DNA of 46,402 nt from Lachnoclostridium sp. UBA3262 (GCA_002362575.1 DEUM01000034.1:1-46402), one strand, 5' to 3'. Shown: positions 15,719-24,571, counted from the stretch's first letter. Made by a program: numbers and translations. The notes: a model not told the origin generated them from the letters alone.

Positions 15719-18559
15719 TTATTTCACATATCCGCTTTCCGTCGGTCCGAAATAGGATTCCGGCAGACTTTCCTTGTATAGCACAAGTTTCTGCAAAACC
15801 AGTCCGGCCTCTACGCCATAGAAGGTCAGCGTGTGGGTCCCCGGCTGCAGAGTTACCTTGCTCTCCCCATAATGACAGTTATTCAGCACGCCTTCTCCCC
15901 AGTCACGAGGCCACCAGTGCCCACCGCCGATATTATAATGCTCGTCAGGAATCGTCTTTACTGCCTCTGCCGGGCTTCCGTCTACAGAAACCGCATAGCG
16001 CATATTTCTGCCATCCTCCAGATTGTTCGTCGGTGCAGTAATGGCACGGAGTGTATATTCTCCGCCCTCACGAATCAACACACGGTACTCCAAGGCCGGC
16101 GCTATTCCGATTTCATCAAAGTTTCTATCCAGCGGATATACTTTCATGGAAGAAATTGTCTTGCCATACTCCTTCAGTTTGCAAAAACGGTATCCATCCC
16201 TTTCCCAATCTGCAGCAAAGTGTTCTGCCTCCATTGCAACTATGCCGTCTCTCTCAACAAAGGTCATTGGCGACAGCTTACCAATATCTACGACAGCCGC
16301 TTTTGCCTTCACAGCTACCTCGCTGCCAGCCCCTTCCACTTTTATCGTAAATTCACTATCCTTAGTTACCTTACTCCAATCAATACGAACCTCATATGTG
16401 CGAATGGATTCCACCGGACGGCTCTCCGACTCCTCTACGCTTACCGCGTCATTCTCACAGGAAATTTGGCAGTCAAAATTCTCTGTTCCGCCCTGAGCTA
16501 CATAAATTCTGCGTGTCTCATTTCCCAGATTGGTAAACTCTGGCAGTGAAACCGTTCCTGCTCCGGCAAAGGCATCGCCGCCCTCTGCCAATACAAGCAT
16601 CTTCTGCCCCTCTGAGACCTCCACGTCCACTGTCTCCGGATAATGCCAGCCCTCATCATTCCAATGCTCAAAACAGACATGGGCAGACATCATCATTCCC
16701 TTCCATTTCCCCTGAGACATTTCATTATTGTAATAATTTGTAAGCTCCTCATCATAGGAAATGCAATTTTTTACCTTTTCCGCATAATCGGCTGCGGCCG
16801 TCACTCCATTTTCTGCATAAAATTTATTTTTTCCTGCATACAGATTCATAAGCTGTACATTTGCCCCAGCGACCGCCGGATAGTACACCAGACTGTAAAA
16901 GCTGTCCTTACACTCCTCCGGAATCTTGCTGTCTGCATCGTCTGCCATCCGCTTTATCTTTCTGCACAGATGTATCATTTTATCTGATTCCCGGTAATGA
17001 GTAACGTGATAGGTGTCCGGATATGTTACCTCCGGGCGCCGGTTCCCGTGCATCCTTGTGTATGCCTTTAAAATAGCTGCTATCTCGTCCTTTACATCCT
17101 CATCCTTGACATAAGCCCCGAACTGTTGCTCTACCCATGATTTCACAAACGCATCCGTCGTATTCGGATGCTCAATTCCCATGCCCTCATAATCATAGGC
17201 AAGCGCCATATAATAGGAAAGGGGGAGCTCGTTCGGCCGGATATCGCCGACATTGACAATCCATAAATCCCGTATCCCATACTCATATGCCATCGTCAAC
17301 TGTTCCCACACCTTTGGCAATGTAGTAGAATTTACCCATTCATAAGAAACCGGAGCGCCATGGTAGTCAAAATGGTAATACAACCCCCAGCCCGCCTCAC
17401 GCTCTCTATTTTCTGCTGTCGGCAGGGTACGGACATTTCCAAAGTTATCATCGGCAAGCAGAAGCGTCGCATTGTCCAGCCCCTCCCAGTCCTTCAACCC
17501 CTTGACGCCGTTACCACCGTAATAGTATTCCTCCACTTCCTTATATAAAGCAAGCATCTGCGGCATATCCGCACAGCCCTTTTCTGCGATAATGCGGTTC
17601 TGGTCTGTAATAATCGTTCTGAGAAGCTCCACATTTTCCTGAATCGTAGAGTCTTTAGGAAGCATTGTCGTATCACGCTCCCCCCGCATACCAATCGTAA
17701 TCATATGCTTAAAGTCCTTATTCCGCTCTACCCCGTCTTCCCAATAACGGTAAAGCCCTTCGGCATTGGTATAATAATTCCAGTCCTTTCCATAGCCAAC
17801 ATTATTTGTATCTGTCTTGACCTTATCCCACTCCTCACTTGAGCGCATCAACGGCTCGTGGTGGGAATTTCCAATCGTAATTCCTAAATCCGTTGCCAGT
17901 CTGACATTTGCCAGTGCATCGCCATCCCCGCCATCCAGTGAAAGGGAAGCAGACCACATCGCTGGCCAGAAATAATTTCCTTTCAAGCGAAGCAGCAAGT
18001 CAAATACTTTATCATAAAACTTGACGTTAAAATCCCCAAACGTATTCATAACAAAATTGCCAAGAGACGGCCATTCATCATTCATGAAAAAGCCACGGAA
18101 TTTTACGGATGGCTCTTTTGAGGAAAATACAATCGAATTATCAAAAACCAGTTCTTCCTGTTTGCCCGGTTTAACATCTCCCCAGTATACCCACGGAGAT
18201 ACCCCTGCCTCCCCGGAAATATGGTACATTCCATGCAGAGTTGACACGGTTTCCGTACCAGTTACCACAAGCTTTTTGCCAACCAGCCGCAAAGCATAGC
18301 TTTCACGCTTTCCCTGTATCGCGGAAACATCAAGTGTTCCGTCCGCCACCATGCCATCTACGACCGGACTACTTCCCAATGTCCCTGCCACAATCTGAAA
18401 ACCATCCGTCAGCTCCTTATCCTGCCCCGGAGCAACTCCCGTTACCATTTGGATATCTTCTGCCAGCTTTTTTGCCACATGTGACAGACCCGCATAATCC
18501 GCAGCCTTCTCATCTACATAAATTCCGGCTGCCTTACCACCCTTTACCAATTCAAACAT
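15719..18559 (-). CDS. GH115 xylan alpha-glucuronidase, intracellular
   Basis: 946 residues from the ATG at 18559, which has GAGG six bases upstream; earlier in-frame starts (18592, 18571) lack spacing to a ribosome site. No signal peptide. GH115 hallmarks: R-G-F-F-M-N-D-E-W-P-S, K-G-N-Y-F-W-P-A-M-W, I-G-N-S-H-H-E-P-L-M-R, L-L-A-D-D-N-F-G-N and the V-N-V-G-D-I-R-P-N-E region. C-terminal helical and beta-sandwich domains are complete. GH115 removes (4-O-methyl)glucuronic acid from xylan or its oligosaccharides. With uxaC 55 bp upstream, the enzyme probably acts on imported aldouronic acids in the cytoplasm. Confidence 0.93.
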   Translation of the reverse strand: MFELVKGGKAAGIYVDEKAADYAGLSHVAKKLAEDIQMVTGVAPGQDKELTDGFQIVAGTLGSSPVVDGMVADGTLDVSAIQGKRESYALRLVGKKLVVTGTETVSTLHGMYHISGEAGVSPWVYWGDVKPGKQEELVFDNSIVFSSKEPSVKFRGFFMNDEWPSLGNFVMNTFGDFNVKFYDKVFDLLLRLKGNYFWPAMWSASLSLDGGDGDALANVRLATDLGITIGNSHHEPLMRSSEEWDKVKTDTNNVGYGKDWNYYTNAEGLYRYWEDGVERNKDFKHMITIGMRGERDTTMLPKDSTIQENVELLRTIITDQNRIIAEKGCADMPQMLALYKEVEEYYYGGNGVKGLKDWEGLDNATLLLADDNFGNVRTLPTAENREREAGWGLYYHFDYHGAPVSYEWVNSTTLPKVWEQLTMAYEYGIRDLWIVNVGDIRPNELPLSYYMALAYDYEGMGIEHPNTTDAFVKSWVEQQFGAYVKDEDVKDEIAAILKAYTRMHGNRRPEVTYPDTYHVTHYRESDKMIHLCRKIKRMADDADSKIPEECKDSFYSLVYYPAVAGANVQLMNLYAGKNKFYAENGVTAAADYAEKVKNCISYDEELTNYYNNEMSQGKWKGMMMSAHVCFEHWNDEGWHYPETVDVEVSEGQKMLVLAEGGDAFAGAGTVSLPEFTNLGNETRRIYVAQGGTENFDCQISCENDAVSVEESESRPVESIRTYEVRIDWSKVTKDSEFTIKVEGAGSEVAVKAKAAVVDIGKLSPMTFVERDGIVAMEAEHFAADWERDGYRFCKLKEYGKTISSMKVYPLDRNFDEIGIAPALEYRVLIREGGEYTLRAITAPTNNLEDGRNMRYAVSVDGSPAEAVKTIPDEHYNIGGGHWWPRDWGEGVLNNCHYGESKVTLQPGTHTLTFYGVEAGLVLQKLVLYKESLPESYFGPTESGYVK

Positions 18560-18575
18560 ACTAAACCTCATTTCC

Positions 18576-18604
18576 TCGCTAACTCGTTTCACTCAGTTCA
18601 GCGA
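18576..18604. other. Imperfect palindrome in the uxaC-GH115 junction
   Basis: TCGCTAACT at the left and AGTTCAGCGA at the right can pair around a short loop. It ends right beside the GH115 ribosome site, so it could set the ratio of the two products. Related short TCGCT/AGCGA motifs recur near 22170-22260 and 37302-37320. Confidence 0.5.
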
Positions 18605-18614
18605 ATTTTACATA

Positions 18615-20021
18615 CTATAAACGAAAACCAAAATAATTCACTGCGTTATAATAAGATACATCCCTCACAATCCTGCCAAGCTGTTCATAATCCTCCGGAT
18701 ATTCTCCATTCTCCACCAGATTTCCAACATAATTACAGAAGATTCTCCTGAAATACTCGTGACGCGGATAGGAAATAAAGCTCCGGGAATCTGTCAGCAT
18801 CCCGATAAAATTACCGAGCAGCCCAAGAGATGCCAGTGAGTTCATATGTTCCTCCATCCCATACTTGTGGTCATTAAACCACCATGCTGCCCCCTGCTGA
18901 ATCTTGCCACGGACTCCATCTCCCTGAAAACAGCCAATCATCGTACCAATTAACGCATTATCTGTCGGATTCAGGGAATAAATAATCGTCTTTGGCAGAT
19001 TTCCATTCTTATTCAGCTCATTCATAAAATCTGCCACATCTGCCTGAAAGCCGTTCGGGTTAATACAGTCAATCCCCGCATTTGCCCCAGCACTCTCAAA
19101 CACAATATCATTATTTTCCCGCCTTGCCCCATAATGAAGCTGCATTACCCAGTCTCTTTTCTTATATTCAGCACCGAGGAACAACATAACCATCGACTTA
19201 TACTGAAGCAGCTCCTCCAGCGACAGAGTTTCCCCTGCAATGCTTCTCTTAGTCAGAGCCTCCATTTCTTTCTCACTTACCATACGGAACTCTGCATAGT
19301 CCAGACCATGGTCTGAAACACAGCAGCCCCTTTCAGCAAAATAATCCAGCCGGCTCACCAGAGCTTTTTTCAATGTTTTAAAATCTTTAACTTTGACGCC
19401 GCTGACCTCTGACAGCTTTTTTATATAGTCCGTAAAACCTTCCTTCTCCGGACACATTACTAGATCCGGTCTCCATGCCGGAAGAACCTGTACACGGAAT
19501 TTCTTATCCTCTGCAATCATTTCATGATACCGCAAATCGTCTACCGGATCGTCCGTCGTGCATACCAGTGTAACATTCGACATTTTGATAAGCTGCTTCG
19601 CAGACATTTCGGGTCTTTGTAATATCTCATTGCAGGTGTCATAAATTTTCTTCCAGTTCTTTTCACTCAAAGTTTCATATATCCCAAAATACCGCTGAAG
19701 TTCCAAATGACACCAGTGATACATTGGATTTCCAATACAGCGTGGCAGTGCTTTTGCAAACTCATGAAATTTTTCCGCATCTGGGGCATCCCCTGTTATG
19801 TACCTTTCATCTACTCCGTTCGAGCGCATAACACGCCATTTATAATGGTCGGCCCCCAGCCAGAGTTCCGTTATATTCTTAAAATGAATGTCCTCCGCAA
19901 TCTCCTTTGGCACCAGATGACAATGATAATCCAGTACCGGCATCCGCTCTGCATAATCATGATACAATTTCTTTGCCGTATCGGATTGCAACAAAAAATC
20001 TTTATCCATAAATGCTTTCAT
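18615..20021 (-). CDS. uxaC: Uronate (glucuronate) isomerase
   Basis: 468 residues, normal length. Family features: N-terminal Y-H-C-H-L-V-P-K-E with the metal-binding H-x-H, L-W-L-G-A-D-H-Y-K-W-R-V-M-R, T-T-D-D-P-V-D-D-L, V-L-P-A-W-R-P-D, L-H-Y-G-A-R-R, M-L-T-D-S-R-S-F-I-S-Y-P-R-H-E-Y-F-R-R. It isomerises D-glucuronate to D-fructuronate (and galacturonate to tagaturonate). Ribosome site GGAGG about eight bases before the ATG. First gene of a two-gene operon with GH115, feeding the glucuronate released from xylan into central metabolism. Confidence 0.96.
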   Translation of the reverse strand: MKAFMDKDFLLQSDTAKKLYHDYAERMPVLDYHCHLVPKEIAEDIHFKNITELWLGADHYKWRVMRSNGVDERYITGDAPDAEKFHEFAKALPRCIGNPMYHWCHLELQRYFGIYETLSEKNWKKIYDTCNEILQRPEMSAKQLIKMSNVTLVCTTDDPVDDLRYHEMIAEDKKFRVQVLPAWRPDLVMCPEKEGFTDYIKKLSEVSGVKVKDFKTLKKALVSRLDYFAERGCCVSDHGLDYAEFRMVSEKEMEALTKRSIAGETLSLEELLQYKSMVMLFLGAEYKKRDWVMQLHYGARRENNDIVFESAGANAGIDCINPNGFQADVADFMNELNKNGNLPKTIIYSLNPTDNALIGTMIGCFQGDGVRGKIQQGAAWWFNDHKYGMEEHMNSLASLGLLGNFIGMLTDSRSFISYPRHEYFRRIFCNYVGNLVENGEYPEDYEQLGRIVRDVSYYNAVNYFGFRL

Positions 20022-20060
20022 AAATATCCTCCATTCCGTTTATTTCCTTCATTCCGTATA

Positions 20061-20089
20061 TTGCGTTATAATTGATTTTATCATATAAT
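20061..20089 (+). promoter_or_regulatory. Promoter of the FliK-like gene
   Basis: TTGCGT (20061-20066), 17-base spacer, perfect TATAAT (20084-20089). It overlaps the uxaC promoter on the other strand. Confidence 0.65.
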
Positions 20090-20103
20090 TGTTTTATAAA
20101 CAA
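20075..20103 (-). promoter_or_regulatory. Promoter of uxaC-GH115
   Basis: On the minus strand TTGTTT (20103-20098), 17-base spacer, TAAAAT (20080-20075) with the extended TG one base before it. Its spacer contains the -10 of the opposite promoter. Confidence 0.55.
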
Positions 20104-20146
20104 GGTAAAAACACAGTTTCCGGTGCAAAGGAGGGAATCGAATACA

Positions 20147-21952
20147 ATGCCAATTATAAGTAACACCGTTCAAAATAATTCCGGTAATTCTTCCGCTACT
20201 ATCTCCTCACGTTCCCGAACATACCGCTCGGGTAACTCTACGCTCCATCTACAGGAAGGACAGACACTAAAGGGTGTAGTCAGCGACGTCCACGGCAATG
20301 AAATTACACTTTCCATGGACGATGGTACTTCCTTTACCGGCCAGTTGCCCGACGCCAATCAATATTCAATCGGTCAAAAGGCGGCGTTCCAGATTACCAG
20401 TCTGGATAATAATACCATTTATATGAAGGCATTGAGCAATGCCTATCTGCTGGATATGGATGACACTATTGAACAGGCTCTGGAAGAAGCCGGACTGCCA
20501 AAATCAACAAGAAATCTGGATGTAGTACGGAGTCTTTTACAAAACCAGCAGTCTATCAGCCGAAATAACATCCTCGCCTCTATCCGCCTGTGCGCCGGAT
20601 ATCCGGAGGCAGATGTCGATACTATCATCACCATGAAACGACTTGATATGCCGATGACGCCGGAAAATGTCCGGCAGTTTGAAAATTACCGCCAGCAGAC
20701 GCATCAGTTGCTGTATAAAATGGACTCCCTTTCGGATTCTATCGGCGATATGCTCAATGCTATCGGCGAGCAGGTTCCCCGACTGGCTAAGCAGGTAGGT
20801 GTGAATCTCCTAAATATGGCGCTCGAAGGAAACCCTACAATAGAAGAAATGGAACTTGCCGGGAATCAGGAAACAATACAATCCTCTGCCCTTGTAGAAG
20901 ATATGCCTCTGACAGACGAGGAAGGGAATCCTATTGCAAAGGAACAAACTGAAGCGGACTCTGCCGTGATAGCAGAAGAGATGACCGAAGAAACAGAAGC
21001 ACAGACAGAAAGTGCTGGCGGTCCCCTTGCCCGCATGAAACAGTTACTTTCCAACATTACAGACGGAAATGCCGCTGCTAAAAATGCCGTTGCCGAATCA
21101 GGACTAACGGACGACTTCCGCACCCCATTTATACATGAGCAGACCGGCTTCATTCTTTCCCCGGAGGAACGACAGGCTTTTGCCAAAGCACTGGCGGATT
21201 ATCCCCTCTCCGATGCCGTGAAAGAAGGGATTGCAGATGGAACTCTGACTGCCAGACAATTTTTAACGGAAGCACAGAAAGCCTTTTCTGAAATGAGTGA
21301 GGCACAGGCAAGCTCGCTTTTGACCTCTAAGTCATTTCATGCATTGATAAAAGGGCAGTTTCTTTCGGGCTGGACGCTTTCCCCGGAACGGTTAAAGCAG
21401 GAAGGTGCATTGGATGAAGTATATGATAAAATGTCACGCCAGTTTGAGGCATTGTCCAAGTTTAGCGAACATATACTGGGAAAAGATGTCTTTACTGGAG
21501 TGTCCGGAAATGCCTCTGATATGAGCGAAAATCTAGATTTTATGAGAACACTAAATCAGACCTTTCAGTATATCCAGTTACCACTTAAGCTCCAAAACCA
21601 AAATGCACATGGTGACTTGTATGTCATGACCCGGAAGGAGGCATTAAAAAAAGATCCGAATCATCTTAAGGTCCTCCTTCATCTGGATATGGACTATCTG
21701 GGCACGCTGGATATCCAGATATCAAAAGAGAATACGGCAGTAACAACAAAGTTTTTTGTCTCCTCAAAAGAAACCAAAAATCTTTTAGAGCAAAATATTG
21801 AACTATTGTCTGCCGCAATCAATAAACAGGGCTACGCTTTTACCTCTGAACTGACAATGAAGGAAAAGGAAGTCGATATCGTAAACGACTTTATTGCCGC
21901 AGAAGCCCCTGTCGGTGACTTCAAACGGTACAACTTTGACCTCAGAGCCTAG
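20147..21952 (+). CDS. FliK-like (hook-length control domain) protein
   Basis: 601 residues from the ATG at 20147, preceded by AAAGGAGGG; the frame is open back to 20072 but without a ribosome site. Residues 30-110 form a small beta domain (L-K-G-V-V-S-D-V-H-G-N-E-I-T-L-S) as in clostridial FliK-like proteins. The middle is helical, with an acidic Glu/Thr/Ala-rich stretch (~240-320). Residues ~485-590 match the FliK C-terminal domain pattern: L-H-L-D-M-D-Y-L-G-T-L-D-I-Q-I, T-T-K-F-F-V, and a long helix followed by Q-G-Y. No other flagellar gene is near. It could be a motility accessory protein or a diverged relative with another role. Confidence 0.7.
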   Translation: MPIISNTVQNNSGNSSATISSRSRTYRSGNSTLHLQEGQTLKGVVSDVHGNEITLSMDDGTSFTGQLPDANQYSIGQKAAFQITSLDNNTIYMKALSNAYLLDMDDTIEQALEEAGLPKSTRNLDVVRSLLQNQQSISRNNILASIRLCAGYPEADVDTIITMKRLDMPMTPENVRQFENYRQQTHQLLYKMDSLSDSIGDMLNAIGEQVPRLAKQVGVNLLNMALEGNPTIEEMELAGNQETIQSSALVEDMPLTDEEGNPIAKEQTEADSAVIAEEMTEETEAQTESAGGPLARMKQLLSNITDGNAAAKNAVAESGLTDDFRTPFIHEQTGFILSPEERQAFAKALADYPLSDAVKEGIADGTLTARQFLTEAQKAFSEMSEAQASSLLTSKSFHALIKGQFLSGWTLSPERLKQEGALDEVYDKMSRQFEALSKFSEHILGKDVFTGVSGNASDMSENLDFMRTLNQTFQYIQLPLKLQNQNAHGDLYVMTRKEALKKDPNHLKVLLHLDMDYLGTLDIQISKENTAVTTKFFVSSKETKNLLEQNIELLSAAINKQGYAFTSELTMKEKEVDIVNDFIAAEAPVGDFKRYNFDLRA

Positions 21953-21953
21953 C

Positions 21954-22022
21954 GTCAGGAAAAAGAGTAAATATCCGGTGGGAATTTATTCACACAAGGG
22001 TATTTACTCTTTTTTTCTGACA
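21954..22022 (+). terminator. Intrinsic terminator of the FliK-like gene
   Basis: AGAGTAAATATCC pairs with GGGTATTTACTCT and is followed by seven T; the outer GTCAG/CTGAC extends the pairing. It begins directly after the stop codon. Confidence 0.9.
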
Positions 22023-22270
22023 TTAGGCGAAGCCTCCAAGCGAGGCGTCAGCCGAGCTTGGGCTAGGCTCTGAAGGAATCCCCCATGAGCTTGCTCACAT
22101 GATGTTCCGCTTGTTTTTGATTTCATTAAGCGAAGCCTCCAAGCGAGGCGCCAGCCGAGCTTGGGCTAGGCTCTGAAGGCGAAGATAGCGAACAAGTTCG
22201 CATTCAAGCGAGGCATCAGCTGAGCCCCCGCTAGGCTCTGAAGACAAAGCATAGCGAACAAGTTCTAACT
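22022..22270. repeat. Cluster of palindromic intergenic repeats
   Basis: A unit of about 54 bases occurs at 22022-22076 and 22124-22179, nearly identical, and in shortened form at 22203-22243. Each contains GCCTC-caagc-GAGGC and AGCC...GGCT pairings. Between copies are CATGAGC-TT-GCTCACATG and GCGAACAAGTTCGC palindromes; AGCGAACAAGTTC recurs at 22253. Spacing and lengths are irregular. It looks like a REP/MITE-like palindromic element and not a CRISPR array. It fills the gap between the FliK-like terminator and the transposase remnant. Confidence 0.8.
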
Positions 22271-22295
22271 AAACTCTAAAAAGCTTCTTTCGCTC

Positions 22296-22755
22296 CTACA
22301 ATTTCAACCTTTCTGGTATTACTGGGCTCTGAATCCCCGCCAAAACCTGTTCATTATCCCATTCCGGATGACTGTTAAGTTGTTCCTCAATTTCCTTTAT
22401 CACTGTACATGGCAACTCTGTAAGATGAGATATTTCTTCTACTGAATAATTTTGGCGCACTAAGTTTCTTAAGATCGTAATAACAACTAATTCTCCCTCT
22501 TTTCTGCCTTCTTCCCTGCACATGTTTTCAATCTCATACCACTTCATATAAGCCAACCCCACTTTCGCATCCTGCTTTGTATGCTGAACCATCTCATGGA
22601 GTCTTCTAATGCTTTCATTGCACACATTTTTCTCCGTGGTATCCTCCATATACCGGAGCAGTTCTGCCAAATCCGCAGGCGGATTCCCATTCACTCCCCT
22701 TGTATAGAGAAAAATCATCCGTCAGGTTCAAATCTTTTAGTGTCTTTTTCAGCAT
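22296..22755 (-). pseudogene. Rpn-family (PD-(D/E)XK) transposase, internally deleted
   Basis: A start with a strong AGGGAGGG site at 22755 encodes M-L-K-K-T-L-K-D-L-N-L-T-D-D, the normal N-terminus of Lachnospiraceae Rpn/PDDEXK transposases. After 14-15 codons the frame changes, and from about 22716 the other frame reads I-F-L-Y-T-R-G-V-N-G-N-P and L-L-R-Y-M-E-D-T, the usual segment that follows the catalytic domain. It then runs 130 codons to a stop. The nuclease core, normally about 200 residues between these parts, is missing. A shorter protein from the ATG at 22718 could still be made, but it would lack the active site. Confidence 0.8.
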
Positions 22756-22930
22756 ATGTATTTCCCTCCCTATTTTGCAGGCAGGCAGAAATACACCCTG
22801 TCTTTCATTGCCGCCTGTCAGTTTTTTCTTTCTTTCACTGGAATTTCTCTCGACTGCTTACCGATTTTTCCCAAAATGAATGATTCGAGTTTTTAGAACT
22901 CAATTGAATTTAGAAGCTTCTGATAGGTTA

Positions 22931-22959
22931 AATATAGCAATAAAAGACTGCTGTGTCAA
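22931..22959 (-). promoter_or_regulatory. Promoter P1 upstream of the transposase remnant
   Basis: Minus strand TTGACA (22959-22954), 17-base spacer, TATATT (22936-22931). It points to the remnant, 176 bases away. Confidence 0.7.
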
Positions 22960-23005
22960 GCTTCGTTTTACGCTATTTTTAGCGCATTACGACTCTTTCT
23001 CTAGT

Positions 23006-23034
23006 ATTATACCAGCTTACTTGTGATATGTCAA
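23006..23034 (-). promoter_or_regulatory. Promoter P2, exact consensus
   Basis: Minus strand TTGACA (23034-23029), 17-base spacer, TATAAT (23011-23006): both hexamers perfect. The bases just upstream of the -35 hexamer (plus strand TGTCAAG-T-TTCGT) resemble those at P1, suggesting duplication. Confidence 0.8.
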
Positions 23035-23358
23035 GTTTCGTATGGTGTTAGATTTCTACACAGACAATCATACTTATTTTCAGAATATGAAAAAGTATGA
23101 ATTATTCCTGACAACAGATTAAAATTTTAATAGAATTTGATAACTTGCTTGTTGAAACTTATCATAACATTTGAAAAGAAAAAAACAACTACTTGTTTTT
23201 AATTTTCCACTCTTTTTTTAATTTATACATAAGAAATACCCCTGTCTGTAGGAATCCTTTTTTACAAACAAGGGTACTTCCTTTAATGCAATTTTATTAG
23301 GCTGTCAGAGGCAGAATATATAACTTTCCCCCTTTTCGAATTAGAATAAAATATTTCT

Positions 23359-24519
23359 CTAAAGGCTTTTGTTATAACCAGTAACCACTACATTATCATC
23401 ACAGTATAACTCCGTCAATACTATGTTCTTACTCAAGTCGAGACTTGTCAGCTGATTACCATAACACCATAACCCCGTTAAAGCCGTACACTTACTTACG
23501 TCCAAAGTTGTCAGTCGATTATCACCACACCATAATTCTGTTAAAACCGTATTCTTATTTACATCCAAACTGGTCAATTGGTTTCCATTACATCTTAACT
23601 CCGTTAAAGCCGTGTTCTTACTTACATCTAGACTGGTCAGTTGATTGCCATCACACCATAACTCTGTTAAAGCCATATTCTTATTTACATTTAGACTGGT
23701 CAGTTGATTATCACTGCAGCTTAACTCTGTTAATGCTGTACACTCACTTGCATCTAGGCTGGTCAGTTGATTGTCACCACACATTAACTCTGTTAATGCT
23801 GTACATCCACTTACATCCAGACTTGTTATTTTACCTTTACCATATTTATCGTAACCTGAGCAATACAACCTCCTTAATTCCGTTAATCCTTTAAATGAAA
23901 CCGCACCTTGTAAATTCTTATTAGACCACCTTATATCAACAAGCCGAAGCGTTTTATCCGTATCCTTTACCTTCTGCCAAAGATATTCATCAGAATCCAA
24001 ATCCTCACTGACGGTAGCCCCAAAAGCCCTCTGCTCTGCTATAATCTTTTTTATTGCTTTTACATCCTGCTCATTCTTTGAACTCGCCGAAGAATCTGAG
24101 TTGTCTACCCTATCTGATGGCTTTGTCGTTATCGTCGGTTTACTTGTTGGTTTTACCGTCGGTTTTGTTTTACCCGGCTTCTTTTCCTTTACCGAAACAC
24201 TGCACTTATATTTTTTTGTGGTATATTTCTTTGCCTTTTTTGATTTTTTATATTTAACTGTGACCGTAATCTTGCAATTTCCTGTTTTCTTTGCCGTTAC
24301 CTTACCTTTTTTCGTGACGGTTGCAATTTTCTTGTTTGAAGTCTTGTATTTCTTGTACTTAATATAAGAACCCTTTACCTTAATTTTTTTCGCCTGCCCG
24401 ACTGTCAGCTTCATTGACTTTGTTACCTTAGGCTTTTTTGCCGCACTTACTTCTTGAACAGGTAGCATTGTTGTGATACAAAGTACCATAACCACTAATA
24501 TGCTAAGTTTTTTCTTCAT
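23359..24519 (-). CDS. Secreted Ig-like (Big_2) and leucine-rich-repeat protein
   Basis: 386 residues. Signal peptide 1-26 ending V-S-A-A. Residues ~30-110 are a very Lys-rich bacterial Ig-like domain (K-L-T-V-G-Q, S-N-K-K-I-A-T-V, G-K-V-T-A-K-K-T-G). A Thr/Pro/Lys linker follows (~112-145). Residues ~195-380 are internalin-like LRRs of exactly 21 residues, pattern A-L-T-E-L-x-C-x-x-N-Q-L-T-S-L-D-V-S-K-N-T, about seven copies, each with Cys at the same place. The 63-bp DNA units are very similar (about 23380-23830). No sortase motif. Last gene of the cluster; good AGGAGG site. Confidence 0.9.
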   Translation of the reverse strand: MKKKLSILVVMVLCITTMLPVQEVSAAKKPKVTKSMKLTVGQAKKIKVKGSYIKYKKYKTSNKKIATVTKKGKVTAKKTGNCKITVTVKYKKSKKAKKYTTKKYKCSVSVKEKKPGKTKPTVKPTSKPTITTKPSDRVDNSDSSASSKNEQDVKAIKKIIAEQRAFGATVSEDLDSDEYLWQKVKDTDKTLRLVDIRWSNKNLQGAVSFKGLTELRRLYCSGYDKYGKGKITSLDVSGCTALTELMCGDNQLTSLDASECTALTELSCSDNQLTSLNVNKNMALTELWCDGNQLTSLDVSKNTALTELRCNGNQLTSLDVNKNTVLTELWCGDNRLTTLDVSKCTALTGLWCYGNQLTSLDLSKNIVLTELYCDDNVVVTGYNKSL

Positions 24520-24522
24520 GTC

Positions 24523-24571
24523 TTTTTCCTCCTGGATTTCAAATCACTTTTTAATCTTAACCTTCTTCACT
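24523..24571. repeat. Direct repeat, copy 1 (partner 25300-25348)
   Basis: 49 bases that match 25300-25348 at 43 positions. On the minus strand it reads as a tail coding V-K-K-V-K-I-K-K-stop followed by the AGGAGG site of the next gene. In this copy the tail lies out of frame directly after the stop of the zinc-ribbon gene, so it is a fossil of another gene's 3' end. Confidence 0.8.

Larger units (their letters stand above)
22756..23358. other. AT-rich intergenic region, about 600 bases
   Basis: No credible gene on either strand. It contains the two leftward promoters listed separately and, at about 23232-23275, a long imperfect hairpin (GGAAGTACCCTTGT against ACAGGGGTATTTC on the minus strand) about 85 bases after the LRR gene stop. 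No good T-run follows it, so it is at best a weak terminator of the LRR operon. Confidence 0.6.

Noticed and set aside
22022..22270. Possible CRISPR array
   Set aside because: Three units with irregular spacing (about 100 and 75 bases) and a truncated third copy, nested palindromes, no cas genes.
23445..23894. Plus-strand open frame of 149 codons over the LRR gene
   Set aside because: It mirrors the 63-bp repeats on the antisense strand; no ribosome site, and its repeating pattern is explained by the LRR codons.
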